Positions 47,886-58,250 of a stretch of DNA of 64,000 nucleotides are shown here, in pieces. The notes under the pieces were generated by a model that was not told the origin of the DNA, ran no database searches, and was given only the letters and a program-made list of their open reading frames with translations. The stretch is from an uncultured Lachnospiraceae bacterium (GTDB taxonomy: Bacteria; Bacillota; Clostridia; Lachnospirales; Lachnospiraceae): contig CATJIO010000107.1 in the NCBI GenBank assembly GCA_949740725.1, positions 48,592 to 112,591 on the forward strand, given 5' to 3'. The first letter of the stretch is position 1. Each line of letters opens with the position of its first letter. Both the position numbers and the translations under genes were made by a program.

Positions 47886-49220
47886 TTACTGTTTCGCCAT
47901 ATTCACAAACTTGGTGAACTCCGGCCGCCAGAGAAGCTCCACCGTTCCGATCGGGCCATTCCTCTGCTTGGCAATAATGACTTCCGCCACATTGGGCCGA
48001 TCCGTGTCCTTATTATAATAATCGTCCCGATACAAAAACATTACCACATCTGCATCCTGCTCGATCGCCCCCGACTCCCTCAGATCCGACAGCATAGGAC
48101 GATGATCCTGCCGGGTTTCACATGCCCGGCTCAGCTGAGATAAGGCAATAACCGGCGCGTTCATCTCTCTGGCCAGCGCCTTTAAGGAACGGGAAATCTC
48201 GGAAATCTCCTGCTGACGGTTGTCGCCTCCTCTCCCGCTTCCGCTCATCAACTGCAGATAATCAATGATAACCATACTCAGACCATACTCCAATTTCATC
48301 TTTCTGCATTTGCTGCGGAGTTCAGAAATAGAGATACCGGGAGTATCATCGATAATCAGCTTGGAATTGCCGATAATCCCGATTCCCTCTACCACCGCGT
48401 CCCAGTCTGCGTCAGTCAGGCTACCCGTGCGCAGCTTCTGGGAATCCACGTTGGATTCCATGGAAAGCATACGGTTTACCAGCTGTTCCTTTGACATTTC
48501 CAAGCTGAATACCATACAGGGGAGTCCCTTCCTGACTGTCACATAATCCACCAGATTTAACACAAAGGCCGTCTTTCCCATGGATGGGCGAGCTGCGATA
48601 AGGATAAAGTCTGACGGTTGCATTCCAGACGTCTTATAGTCCAAATCAATAAAACCGGTTGGTATTCCAGTCACTGTCCCACCAGACTTAGAGGCTGCTT
48701 CGATTTTCTCCAAAACATTCAGCGCTACCTGGCGGATCGGCACAAAATCCCCTCCGGTCCGGCTCTGGAGCAGGTCAAAGATAGCCTTCTCTGTATAGGC
48801 TAAAATATCCTCCACCTTATCCTTTCCCACATAGCAGGTATTGGCAATCTCTTCATTAACCCGGATGAGACGACGCAGCACTGCCTTCTCCCGCACAATA
48901 TTCGCATAGGATTTTATATTGGCCGAGGTGGGAACGGTAGTGATAATCTCCCGGACAAACTCCAGGCTGCTTACCTCAGGAGGAACATCCTTTTCCTTCA
49001 GGCGATCCTGAAGGGTCACCAGGTCTACCGGATTCCCTTCATTAAACAGTTCAACCATGGATTCAAACATCACGCCATACTGATGCTGATAAAAGTCTTC
49101 TGGGGTGATGATCTCTGACGCGGCGATGACCGCCTCTCGATCCATCAACATAGCGCCGATGACTGACTGCTCCGCCTCAACGCTGTGGGGGAGCACTCGC
49201 TTTAATAAGGCTTCGTCCAT
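47886..49220 (-). CDS. dnaB: Replicative DNA helicase
   Basis: VLPHSVEAEQSVIGAMLMD, FILIAARPSMGKTAFVLNLV, VIIDYLQLMSG, DLRESGAIEQDADVVMFLYRDDYY. Confidence 0.97.
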   Translation of the reverse strand: MDEALLKRVLPHSVEAEQSVIGAMLMDREAVIAASEIITPEDFYQHQYGVMFESMVELFNEGNPVDLVTLQDRLKEKDVPPEVSSLEFVREIITTVPTSANIKSYANIVREKAVLRRLIRVNEEIANTCYVGKDKVEDILAYTEKAIFDLLQSRTGGDFVPIRQVALNVLEKIEAASKSGGTVTGIPTGFIDLDYKTSGMQPSDFILIAARPSMGKTAFVLNLVDYVTVRKGLPCMVFSLEMSKEQLVNRMLSMESNVDSQKLRTGSLTDADWDAVVEGIGIIGNSKLIIDDTPGISISELRSKCRKMKLEYGLSMVIIDYLQLMSGSGRGGDNRQQEISEISRSLKALAREMNAPVIALSQLSRACETRQDHRPMLSDLRESGAIEQDADVVMFLYRDDYYNKDTDRPNVAEVIIAKQRNGPIGTVELLWRPEFTKFVNMAKQ

Positions 49221-49223
49221 GCT

Positions 49224-49670
49224 CTATGCCTCAACCACCTTCACTGCCAGTTTCGCTGTCACATCCTTGTGAAGCTTAATGGGCACCTCGTGGGTTCCAA
49301 AGGTCTTGATTGGATCGGAAATCTGAAACTTTTTCTTATCGATCTCCATGTTAAGCTGATCGGCAATGGCTCTGCTAATCTCCTTTCCGGATACAGATCC
49401 AAAGGCTCTCCCACCCTCTCCTGCCTTCATCGATATGGTAATAGACAGCTTGGAAATCGTCTCCGCCAAATCTTTTGCTTCCGCCAGCTGCTGAGCCGCG
49501 ATTTTCTCCGCATTAGCTTTCTGAAGCTTTAGATCATTCAGATTCTTTGTGGTTGCCTCTACCCCCAGCTTTTTCGGCAGAATAAAATTTCTGGCATACC
49601 CATCATTCACCTTGACGATCTGCCCCTTTTTCCCTAACGACTTTACATCCTCTAATAATACAATATCCAT
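49224..49670 (-). CDS. rplI: 50S ribosomal protein L9
   Basis: [46 protein letters not shown]. Confidence 0.97.
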   Translation of the reverse strand: MDIVLLEDVKSLGKKGQIVKVNDGYARNFILPKKLGVEATTKNLNDLKLQKANAEKIAAQQLAEAKDLAETISKLSITISMKAGEGGRAFGSVSGKEISRAIADQLNMEIDKKKFQISDPIKTFGTHEVPIKLHKDVTAKLAVKVVEA

Positions 49671-51715
49671 TATGAAACCTCTCCCTTCTCAAGCATTTCA
49701 TCAATTACCTGTTTAATCATTTGCTTTGCCTGATCCATGGTGACCCCTTCTAGCTGGGCCCCCGCCACAGCCCGATGTCCGCCGCCTCCTAAATGCTCCA
49801 TCATCACCTGGACATTGACCTCATCAATAGAACGGGCGCTGGCATAGATCATATGATTGTACTCGGTCAATACTACGGAAGCTTTTATCCCGTTGATTTC
49901 CAGTAAGTCATTCGCCGCCTGGGCTCCTACGATGGTTGGGCTAGCCAGCCCCTCTGCAGGGCAAGTACTGATAGCAAATTCCTTCCGGTACACTTCTGCC
50001 ATACGAACTGCGTTTGCCTTGGCCTGGTATTCCACCATATTATCCCGAAATAGTTTCCGCACCCGTGTGATATCCGCTCCGTTCCTCCGCAAGAAGGCAG
50101 CAGCCTCAAAAGTCCTGACTCCCGTCTGATTGGTAAAATTTGTAGTATCGATCACTATTCCCGCATACATGGCGTCTGCCTCTGCCGGACGGATGCGTAT
50201 TCCATCCGCGATATACTGAAGCACCTCCGCCACCATCTCACAGGCCGAGGAGGCGTAGGGCTCCACATAGGAGAGCACCGCATTCTCGATAATCTCGCTG
50301 CTCTGGCGATGATGATCAAGGACCACAATGGACTTCACCATCTTAAGGAGGGCCGGGGTGTCAGTAATGCTTGGCCGGTTTACATCCACTACTACCAGGA
50401 TGGTGTTATTGTCCACCATCTCCGCTGCCTTTGCACCATTCAGGAACAAATCCTCCGGATAATCCGGATTCCCGATAAACCGGTCCATCATGGGCTTAAT
50501 GGATGTGGTGACATCGTTAATTACAATATGCGCCTTCTTATTCAGTGAAGTGGCGATCCGATAGATACCAAGGGCGGCCCCAAAGGAGTCAATGTCTGCC
50601 ATCTTATGTCCCATGATCAATAATCGATCCTTGTTCTCCAGAAGCTCCCTGAGCGCATGTGCCTTTACCCTCGCTTTCACTCGGGTGGATTTCTCCATCT
50701 GCTGGGCCTTTCCGCCAAAGTACTGGATCTTCTCTCCATCCTTTACTACTGCCTGATCTCCGCCCCGGCCCAGAGCCATGTCGATAGCCGTTCGGGCAAA
50801 CTCATAATTCTGGCTGTAGGCTTCTCCATTCATGCCGATGCCAATACTCAGGGTAACCGCCATATCGTTTCCGATATTCACTGTCTTCACGTCCTCCAGA
50901 ATGGCAAAACGTTCTTCCATCATCTGTGGAACGTACTGCTGCTTAACCACAAAAAAGTATTTGTCCTTCTCCAGCTTTTTCACAATCCCGTTCAGCGCAG
51001 AAATCTGTTTATTAATCTTCCGGTCAATCAGGGCCGTAAGCAATGAACGGCGAACCTCCTCCACACTTTCCAACGCTTCATCATAGTTATCCAGATAAAT
51101 GAGGCCGGCCACCATCTTCTGCCGATCAATCTCCTTTTTATAATGGAGCACCTCTGTTTCATCCGTCAAATACACAGACAAAAGATATTCCTGGGAAAAG
51201 CCGCTTCCCAGAACCATATCCAATGCCGCCGCTTCCTTTAATGCCACCCATTTTAAGTCTGCCCGGTAATTCCGCTTTTCATATTCAATATGAACGCTGG
51301 TGTTCTCCCCTGTTTCCAAAAGATCCTTGGTAATCTCAGGAAACATGGTTAACAAGCTTTTCCGGCTGCGGTGATCCATCCCCAGAAGCTCCGCGAACAT
51401 CTGGTTCATCCACAGCAATCGCCCCTTATCATCCGCAATGGCGTAGGGCTGTATCATCTCTGATAATAGCCTCTTCTGAATCCATGCATATTCCGATGAA
51501 AACTCAACCAGTCCGGCTAATACGCTTTTTCTCTGATACAGATAAAGCCAAAAGGAAAGCAGAACATACAAAACGGTAAATGCACTTAATACGGCAGCGG
51601 CCTTAATATCGATAGCGGTGACTACCATCGTGGCAATAATCAGCAGGACGGAAAGTATCAGCGGCCACTGCAGATAGGCGCTCAACTGCCCCTTCACACG
51701 AACCTTATTCTTCAT
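49670..51715 (-). CDS. gdpP: DHH family cyclic-di-AMP phosphodiesterase
   Basis: Two TM helices, PAS, degenerate GGDEF region, [25 protein letters not shown] (DHH), [13 protein letters not shown] (DHHA1). Confidence 0.95.
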   Translation of the reverse strand: MKNKVRVKGQLSAYLQWPLILSVLLIIATMVVTAIDIKAAAVLSAFTVLYVLLSFWLYLYQRKSVLAGLVEFSSEYAWIQKRLLSEMIQPYAIADDKGRLLWMNQMFAELLGMDHRSRKSLLTMFPEITKDLLETGENTSVHIEYEKRNYRADLKWVALKEAAALDMVLGSGFSQEYLLSVYLTDETEVLHYKKEIDRQKMVAGLIYLDNYDEALESVEEVRRSLLTALIDRKINKQISALNGIVKKLEKDKYFFVVKQQYVPQMMEERFAILEDVKTVNIGNDMAVTLSIGIGMNGEAYSQNYEFARTAIDMALGRGGDQAVVKDGEKIQYFGGKAQQMEKSTRVKARVKAHALRELLENKDRLLIMGHKMADIDSFGAALGIYRIATSLNKKAHIVINDVTTSIKPMMDRFIGNPDYPEDLFLNGAKAAEMVDNNTILVVVDVNRPSITDTPALLKMVKSIVVLDHHRQSSEIIENAVLSYVEPYASSACEMVAEVLQYIADGIRIRPAEADAMYAGIVIDTTNFTNQTGVRTFEAAAFLRRNGADITRVRKLFRDNMVEYQAKANAVRMAEVYRKEFAISTCPAEGLASPTIVGAQAANDLLEINGIKASVVLTEYNHMIYASARSIDEVNVQVMMEHLGGGGHRAVAGAQLEGVTMDQAKQMIKQVIDEMLEKGEVS

Positions 51716-51840
51716 ATTCTTTCTCCTAGTACCCCTTTTAATCCTGTTTTGCTACTTAGGTTACAGACCTGCATGCGCATCAGCGCATTTTTCATTATAG
51801 CACAAAATACGAGTTCCGTCCATGGAAATTAAGCGCAACG

Positions 51841-51869
51841 AAAAACAGGCTGCCCCTAGGGACAGCCTG
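51841..51869 (-). terminator. Intrinsic terminator downstream of HAD gene
   Basis: Minus strand CAGGCTGTCCCTAGGGGCAGCCTG then TTTTT. Confidence 0.75.
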
Positions 51870-51888
51870 CCAAATTATTTTATTCTTT

Positions 51889-52536
51889 TTAGAATGAAAG
51901 CCATTCCTCTACTTCCAAAAGAGAGGATAAAATGATCTTTGTTTTCTTCCTCATCTCTTCTGTGGGGGGTAAAAGATCCACCACCATAATGGGCATAGCC
52001 TGGGCTTTAAATGCAGCCCGGATGCCATTATAGGAATCCTCTATGATATAAGTTTCTTTCGGGCTGCTGTTGATTTCCTGGCATGCCTTCAAAAAGATAT
52101 CTGGCTCAGGCTTACTCCGCTTTACCATGTCACCGCCAATTATCGCGTCAAACCAGGATATCAAACCAGCATTGGTCAATTCCCGAATAACTGTTTTCTG
52201 ATTGGTGGAAGAGGCTACGGCAGTTTTTATCCGATGTTTTTTTAACGTTTCCAGCAGCTCCCGGATACCTGGCTTTAAAGGCAGGCGTCCTTCTCCGTAG
52301 CGATGTTCAAAAAGGGCGTCAACCTGTGCACAGTAAAACTCAAAATCAAATGCTTCTCCATACTGTTCCTTAAAGATCGCCTTTACTGCCTGCTCATTGC
52401 TCCCCAAACATTTTTGTGTAGCCTTGTGAATGTCTGAAAGCTGGTATTTCTCTGCGATAACATCCCAGCACTCCCTGATTTTGGCCTCAGAATCAAAGAT
52501 AACGCCATCCATATCAAATACGACTGCGGTAAACAT
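51889..52536 (-). CDS. HAD-IA hydrolase, beta-phosphoglucomutase/phosphatase-like
   Basis: MFTAVVFDMDGVIFDSE, VASSTNQKTVIRELTNAGL, KPEPDIFLKACQEIN, IIEDSYNGIRAAFKA. Confidence 0.92.
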   Translation of the reverse strand: MFTAVVFDMDGVIFDSEAKIRECWDVIAEKYQLSDIHKATQKCLGSNEQAVKAIFKEQYGEAFDFEFYCAQVDALFEHRYGEGRLPLKPGIRELLETLKKHRIKTAVASSTNQKTVIRELTNAGLISWFDAIIGGDMVKRSKPEPDIFLKACQEINSSPKETYIIEDSYNGIRAAFKAQAMPIMVVDLLPPTEEMRKKTKIILSSLLEVEEWLSF

Positions 52537-52623
52537 GCTCTCCTCCTTCGCTCTTTCAGAGTACTTGTTCACATAGGAAGCCCCGGATTCACCGGGAGGG
52601 AATTCGGGGCTTGCATCCTTTAA

Positions 52624-53658
52624 TTAATACTCCATCTGACGATAATATCTTCTGGTGGTCAGAGGATGATTTCTCTCTTTTTCAATGTGGCAGCTCAGTC
52701 TCTCTGTGATAGCATACATAATCATCGGAGAAACGATCTTCCGGAACTCAGAATCGGTAAATGGCAGTTCAATTTCTTTTGTGTCAAACTTATTTACACG
52801 GATATTGGTGCCGAATTTCTCCTTAATGGTTTCCTCAGCAAACTTATCCACACGATCCATCAGCGGTCTGGTCTCATCCTCTCCGTAGAAGAGAATCAGG
52901 CTCATGCCCTCCTCTAAAAGCTCGATAGTGCCATGGAAGAATTCTGCCGCATGGATAGATTTGGTCTTGATCCACTGCATTTCCTCCAGGATGCACATTG
53001 CATAGTCATACGCCTCGCCCCAAAGCATACCAGATCCAATTACCATGTGATAATCTGTATCCTTGTGCTCTGCCGCCATCTTTGCACAGCGATCCTCGTA
53101 CTGCTCCTTGGCCTTTAAAAGATAGGGAACAATCTTGGCATACTCATCCATGAACTGCTCATATTTGGGGAATTCCCCTGCATTCTTCATAAATCTGGCA
53201 ATCAGAGTGATCATGTAGGTGTAGATAGCTTCGCACAGACAGTCATCCTCTGCAAAACTGAACAGCTTGTAATCGGCAAATTCACATACCGGAGTGTTGT
53301 CATTGGATACATAGACAACTGTTCTTGCTCCTGCTTCTTTACAGAACTTTGCTGCAGCCACGATCTCCTTGGTATTTCCGCTTCTGGTGGAGAATACACA
53401 TACAGAGTCCTTGGTAAATTTCTTTGGCGGCGCAGCCATAAACTCTGCGGCGATAACGCTTACCGTCTCAATGGAAGAAGAACCGTCCAGCCAGAATTTC
53501 ATGGGAAGGGAGTGGGCATAGGTGCCGCCACAGCCGATAAAGAAGATATTGGAATAACCATCTTTGCAGATCTGGTCTACTGCTGCTTCAATCTGGGGTC
53601 TTAATGCAATCGCATCATTTACCACCTTTTCATAACGCGGAACGTTAAAATTAAACAT
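52624..53658 (-). CDS. SIS domain protein, FrlB-like fructosamine-6-phosphate deglycase (copy 1)
   Basis: IFFIGCGGTYAHSLPMKFWLD, VFSTRSGNTKEIVAAAKFCKEAG, MCILEEMQWIKTKSIHAAEFFHGTIELLEE, ERNHPLTTRRYYRQMEY C-terminus as in FrlB. Confidence 0.85.
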   Translation of the reverse strand: MFNFNVPRYEKVVNDAIALRPQIEAAVDQICKDGYSNIFFIGCGGTYAHSLPMKFWLDGSSSIETVSVIAAEFMAAPPKKFTKDSVCVFSTRSGNTKEIVAAAKFCKEAGARTVVYVSNDNTPVCEFADYKLFSFAEDDCLCEAIYTYMITLIARFMKNAGEFPKYEQFMDEYAKIVPYLLKAKEQYEDRCAKMAAEHKDTDYHMVIGSGMLWGEAYDYAMCILEEMQWIKTKSIHAAEFFHGTIELLEEGMSLILFYGEDETRPLMDRVDKFAEETIKEKFGTNIRVNKFDTKEIELPFTDSEFRKIVSPMIMYAITERLSCHIEKERNHPLTTRRYYRQMEY

Positions 53659-53721
53659 ACTAATTTTCCTCCTGATTTTCATCTGATTTCCAGTGTAAAT
53701 ATTCTGGCGTAATTTTATGTA

Positions 53722-54726
53722 TTAATATTCCAGTCTTCTGTAATAGCGGCGGATGTCCATGGTGTGCTTGCGAATTTCAGCCAGATTCTTATAGGCCCTC
53801 GCGAAAATGGTCCACATTACGATGGGAGATAAAATCCAGCGGAATTTATCGCTGATGCCCGGAAGCTCATAATCCTTTGTATCAAAGATAAACAGCTGGT
53901 TTGTGTGCTTCTCCGCAAACCGGATTACTCTTTCATCCAAAGGCCTCGTTGGACCCTCGCCCATGCCTACGCATACCAGTACGCCCTTTTCCACCATCTC
54001 AATAGTTCCATGGAAAAATTCTGCAGAATTTACGGATTTGGTGCGAAGCCACTGGCATTCCTCTAAGATACACATTGCCATGGAGTATACAGGGCCCCAG
54101 GTAAGACCGGAACCAGTCCAGATCTGATATTCCTTATCTGCTTTATCAAATATCATGGCATAATCCATACCTTTGGCGTCGGAAGCCTTTGACACAGATA
54201 CCAGCGCATTGCCCAGATTCTTTAATTCGTCTGCAAACTGGGGATAATCCTGGAATTCGCCTTTGTTATACATAATCTTTCCCAAAACAAAGATGGCAAT
54301 CAGGTCATGGGGCTCCGCGTCCCCGTAGTATACAGAATAGGTGGTAGCCTCCTTTAAAGGAGAATCCTGCTCGCCGCAGAAGGAAATTGTCGTCACGTTC
54401 TTCTCCGCCAGCCACTTTGCCGCTGCAACCGTTTCTTTCGTGTCGCCGGATTTTGAGGTGAGAATCGCTACAGTCCTGTCGGTGATTTCTGCATTGTCGG
54501 TCAGCATCATCTCTGCCGGGATCTCCGTCAGTACCGGAATCTTGGACATGCTCTTCATCGTGTAAGCGTAGGGCTCCAGCGCAGCTAGAGATCCGCCTGC
54601 GGAAGTAAACAGGATATTGTCAAATCCCTTTTCACAAACCTTGTCTGCGATCGCCTCCAGCTCTCCTCTGAGGGCATACAGCTTATCCGCCTGCTCCACC
54701 ATGATTTTTTCATCAAAATCGATCAT
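53722..54726 (-). CDS. SIS domain protein, FrlB-like (copy 2)
   Basis: ILFTSAGGSLAALEPYAYTMK, LTSKSGDTKETVAAAKWLAEK, MCILEECQWLRTKSVNSAEFFHGTIEMVEKG, HTMDIRRYYRRLEY. Confidence 0.85.
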   Translation of the reverse strand: MIDFDEKIMVEQADKLYALRGELEAIADKVCEKGFDNILFTSAGGSLAALEPYAYTMKSMSKIPVLTEIPAEMMLTDNAEITDRTVAILTSKSGDTKETVAAAKWLAEKNVTTISFCGEQDSPLKEATTYSVYYGDAEPHDLIAIFVLGKIMYNKGEFQDYPQFADELKNLGNALVSVSKASDAKGMDYAMIFDKADKEYQIWTGSGLTWGPVYSMAMCILEECQWLRTKSVNSAEFFHGTIEMVEKGVLVCVGMGEGPTRPLDERVIRFAEKHTNQLFIFDTKDYELPGISDKFRWILSPIVMWTIFARAYKNLAEIRKHTMDIRRYYRRLEY

Positions 54727-54820
54727 TACCGTTCCTCCTGTTTTATGAAATAAGGTTTCTTTGTTTGCTAAACTTATATTAGCATGTCTTAATACATATG
54801 TCAACTGGTATTTTTAAAAT

Positions 54821-55648
54821 TTATCCTTTTACTGCTCCAGAATTTAAACCATCCACAAAATATCGCTGTAAGCAGATATACACGATCACCATGGGAAGTG
54901 CGGCCAGGGTCAATCCGGCGATAAGCACGCCCCACTGAGTTTGAGAGGTAGAGCGAATTGCGAAAATTCCCAGAGGAACTGTCTGCAATTTCCTTCCCTC
55001 TGTAAATACCAAGGCAAAGGCAAAATCATTCCAGATATACCGGGCGCTCATTACTGCCGTAGTGGCGATTACCGGTTTACTCATCTTAAGGACAATGCTA
55101 AAAAACACCTGGCTGATGGAGCATCCGTCAATGATCGCCGCTTCCTCTACCTCAATGGGGAGATTACTCATAAAGGACCACATCAGGAAAAAAGAAAACG
55201 GGATCCGATAGGCTATGTAGGGAACCAGCAGTCCGATCCTGGTGTTATACAGTCCCACCATAGACAGCAGCTTATAGATGGGGATCAGAGAGCACTGGGG
55301 CGCCAGCATCATCCCGGAAAGCACAAACATGAAAATGAAATATTTGTGCTTAAATTCAAAACGGATAATCGCATATGCCGCCATACCAGAAATTAAAACC
55401 ACAAAAAAAGTACCGACAATCGTAAAGAATAAACTATTGATTACCGTATTCTGGATATATGCGCTCCACACATAGGTGTAATTAGAAGTCTGCCATACTT
55501 CCGGAAGGCTCCAGGGAGAACCAAAGATATCGCTGTCTGCCTTAAATCCACTTACCGCCATCCAAAGCAGCGGAAATATGATCACCACAATATACAGGGC
55601 CATAAAGATATGAATAATCCATCGTTTTATCTTGGAACTAATACTCAT
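54821..55648 (-). CDS. Carbohydrate ABC transporter permease (MalG-type)
   Basis: Multiple TM helices with EEAAIIDGCSISQVFFSIVLKMSKPVI EAA loop. Confidence 0.93.
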   Translation of the reverse strand: MSISSKIKRWIIHIFMALYIVVIIFPLLWMAVSGFKADSDIFGSPWSLPEVWQTSNYTYVWSAYIQNTVINSLFFTIVGTFFVVLISGMAAYAIIRFEFKHKYFIFMFVLSGMMLAPQCSLIPIYKLLSMVGLYNTRIGLLVPYIAYRIPFSFFLMWSFMSNLPIEVEEAAIIDGCSISQVFFSIVLKMSKPVIATTAVMSARYIWNDFAFALVFTEGRKLQTVPLGIFAIRSTSQTQWGVLIAGLTLAALPMVIVYICLQRYFVDGLNSGAVKG

Positions 55649-55649
55649 C

Positions 55650-56549
55650 CTATCTTTCCCCCTTCATTGTTTCTTTTACATTATACATTCTCATTTGAAT
55701 AAAGGAAAAAGCAAATGTAATCACGAACAGCAGTACGCCGATGGCGCTGGCATAACCCATATTATCCTTTCTAAATCCAGTTTTATACATCAGGGTGGCC
55801 AGAACCTCTGTGGCATTGCCTGGCCCGCCGCTGGTCATAACGTAAACCTCATCAAATACCATAAATGCACCGATGATGGTAATTGTCGTATTCATAAGAA
55901 TGGTAGACTTTATCAGCGGAATGGTAATCCGGAAAAAAGTCTGGAGTCCGCTGGCGCCGTCGATCTTAGCTGACTCGTAAATCTCCAGGGGCACGCTCTG
56001 AAGCCCTACCGTATACAGCATTACCATCTCACCAATATACTGCCACTGGGATACCATGATAACCGACCACATAGCTGTCTTCGCATTTCCCAGCCAGTCG
56101 TTGGTCAGAGAGGATAAGCCGATTTTTTCCAGAAGAGGATTGACGAAACCGATGGACGGGCTATACCCGATTACCCACAAAAGTCCGATGGCTGTCAGCG
56201 ACACCACCGCCGGAATAAAGATAATTACCCTGGTCACAGCCGCATACCGGCTGTTGGCAAAGGAATTTAAAAGATACGCGATGATCAGGCCTAATCCTAC
56301 CTGAAAGATAATGGAGACGATTGCGTATTTTGCGTTATTCGTCACCGCGAGCCAGATAGTATCATCCGTAAACAGCTTTTTAATATACCGCAGGCCCACA
56401 AAATCCATTGTCTTCGAATACGCTGTCCATTTAAAAAGACTGTAATACACATTTACAATAACTGGAAGGAAAATCAGCAATGCTACAGCCGCCACAGCAG
56501 GAAGCAGGAAAACCAACAGCATCTTTTTATTTTTGTATAATGTCGTCAT
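55650..56549 (-). CDS. Carbohydrate ABC transporter permease (MalF-type)
   Basis: TM helices with YESAKIDGASGLQTFFRITIPLIKSTI EAA loop, VMTSGGPGNATEVLATLMYKTGF. Confidence 0.93.
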   Translation of the reverse strand: MTTLYKNKKMLLVFLLPAVAAVALLIFLPVIVNVYYSLFKWTAYSKTMDFVGLRYIKKLFTDDTIWLAVTNNAKYAIVSIIFQVGLGLIIAYLLNSFANSRYAAVTRVIIFIPAVVSLTAIGLLWVIGYSPSIGFVNPLLEKIGLSSLTNDWLGNAKTAMWSVIMVSQWQYIGEMVMLYTVGLQSVPLEIYESAKIDGASGLQTFFRITIPLIKSTILMNTTITIIGAFMVFDEVYVMTSGGPGNATEVLATLMYKTGFRKDNMGYASAIGVLLFVITFAFSFIQMRMYNVKETMKGER

Positions 56550-56615
56550 AGTTTTACCTCTCTTAGCGATATGTCCGGCATCCCTTAACGAGATGCCGGA
56601 CATCCGGTCCTTCAG

Positions 56616-57956
56616 TTACTTGTCTGCGGCAACCTCCTCAGCGGTGGCGCTTACATCCTTCATAATGGACTCGCCGGTCTCCGCGTCAAAAATGGTCTGG
56701 CAGCCGATCAAATAGGTATCCGCAACGGTCTGATCAATTGCACAGTCAAGCCACTCGGAGATACCAGGCGCTGCTAAGTTCTTTTCGATGATTTCCAGAG
56801 ACTCTGGCATACATTTTGACTCGTCTAATTCTACGCCAGTACAGGGAAGGAAGCCCAACTCATATACCATCTTGGACTGTACCTCGTCACTGGTAATCCA
56901 CTTTAAGAACTTAATTGCCTCATCAGGATGCTTGGACGCGGAATTTACCATAAATACATCTGGGCCGCCAGTGATATAGCCAGCCTCTCCTGCTGCTCCT
57001 TCAACCTCTGGGAAGTCAAAGTAACTCCAGTCATCTCCAAGAGCGTTCTCGTAGTTAACCAGGTTCTGCACTTCCTCATAAATCATAGCAGCCTTGCCTT
57101 CCTGTACCATAGCTTGGGACATCTCCCATGTACAGGAGTTAATATCTGCATTGGTGAATCCTTTGTCATACAGCTCCTTCACCATATCCAAAGCCTGAGC
57201 ATATCCGGGATCCGTATAGGCCACTTCCTCCATGGTATAGTTCTTATTGGTAACATCAGCAGGAACCAGCTTTCCATTTAAGGTGGTAAGGTAATGACAT
57301 ACTACCCAGCTATACTGATTTCCTACAGCAATCGGGGTAATTCCCATATCCTTGATCTTCTGGCAAGCATCCAAAAATTCTGTCCAGGTCTTGGGAACCT
57401 CGGTAATTCCAGCATCTGCAAAAATCTTCTTATTGTAAACCATCTCTTTAGAGGAATAATCCCAGGGAATCGCCCAATAGGATCCTTCCTTGATACAGCA
57501 ACCCAGCATTGACTGGTTAAAGCTATCCTTCCACTCTGTATCCTCTTCCAGATATTTTGAAATATCCATAGCGTTTCCAGAATCTACGTACTGAGTAATT
57601 CTCTCGCCACTCCAGGTGAAAAAGATATCCGGCGCATCGTCGCTTCCAAGAAGAACTCTTGTCTTATCCTTGATCTCCTCGTCGCCATATGCGGTCATCT
57701 CGATCTTAATGCCGGGGTTCTGCTCCTCAAATTTTGCAACCACTTCATTAAAGTACTGCATTCTCTTTTCTTCCGGGAACTTGTGGACAAACTTGATCAC
57801 CACATCACCGCCTGCTGCAGCCTGTCCGGAATTCCCACTATCTTCCTTCTGCTGGGGCTCTCCGCCTGCATTCTGGCCGCCGCCTCCACAGCCGGTAAGG
57901 ACAGCCATACTCAATGCCAACGCAGTAACGACTTTAATTGTTCTTTTCACTTTCAC
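56616..57956 (-). CDS. Extracellular solute-binding lipoprotein (family 1, carbohydrate)
   Basis: Lipobox LSMAVLTGCGGGG; solute-binding features (NPGIKIEMTAYGDEEIKDKTRVLLGSDDAPDIFFTWSG). Confidence 0.94.
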   Translation of the reverse strand: MKVKRTIKVVTALALSMAVLTGCGGGGQNAGGEPQQKEDSGNSGQAAAGGDVVIKFVHKFPEEKRMQYFNEVVAKFEEQNPGIKIEMTAYGDEEIKDKTRVLLGSDDAPDIFFTWSGERITQYVDSGNAMDISKYLEEDTEWKDSFNQSMLGCCIKEGSYWAIPWDYSSKEMVYNKKIFADAGITEVPKTWTEFLDACQKIKDMGITPIAVGNQYSWVVCHYLTTLNGKLVPADVTNKNYTMEEVAYTDPGYAQALDMVKELYDKGFTNADINSCTWEMSQAMVQEGKAAMIYEEVQNLVNYENALGDDWSYFDFPEVEGAAGEAGYITGGPDVFMVNSASKHPDEAIKFLKWITSDEVQSKMVYELGFLPCTGVELDESKCMPESLEIIEKNLAAPGISEWLDCAIDQTVADTYLIGCQTIFDAETGESIMKDVSATAEEVAADK

Positions 57957-58001
57957 TCTTTCTTCCTCCTTTTTCTTTTACTGCGGGTTACTCCATATCA
58001 A

Positions 58002-58023
58002 ATCTTGTATTATATCATGATAT
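58002..58023. promoter_or_regulatory. Candidate operator in the SBP-GntR intergenic region
   Basis: 12-bp perfect palindrome ATATCATGATAT (58012-58023) next to ATCTTGTAT (58002-58010), whose reverse complement ATACAAGAT recurs at 58205-58213 in the gntR promoter. Confidence 0.4.
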
Positions 58024-58250
58024 GATAATTGTTGAGCTTATATTAACACATTATATTACTACAGTCAAGCAAAATTATAATTTTTTTCACAGAAAAAATA
58101 TAAATCTCTCCGCTTTTTTGTTGAGTATTCACATTTCTTTTTCCTTCTTCCAATACAGATAAGAGAAAAATGGAATTTTTCTATTTTAAACTTGCATTAT
58201 GATGATACAAGATGTTATAATGGATGAAACGAGAAAGGGGGGATTCGACT

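Noticed and set aside
52583-52616. AAGCCCCGGATTCACCGGGAGGGAATTCGGGGCTT stem-loop between SIS copy 1 and the HAD gene
   Set aside because: Good stem but no T-tract on either strand; probably an intra-operon mRNA processing or stability hairpin, not reported as a terminator.
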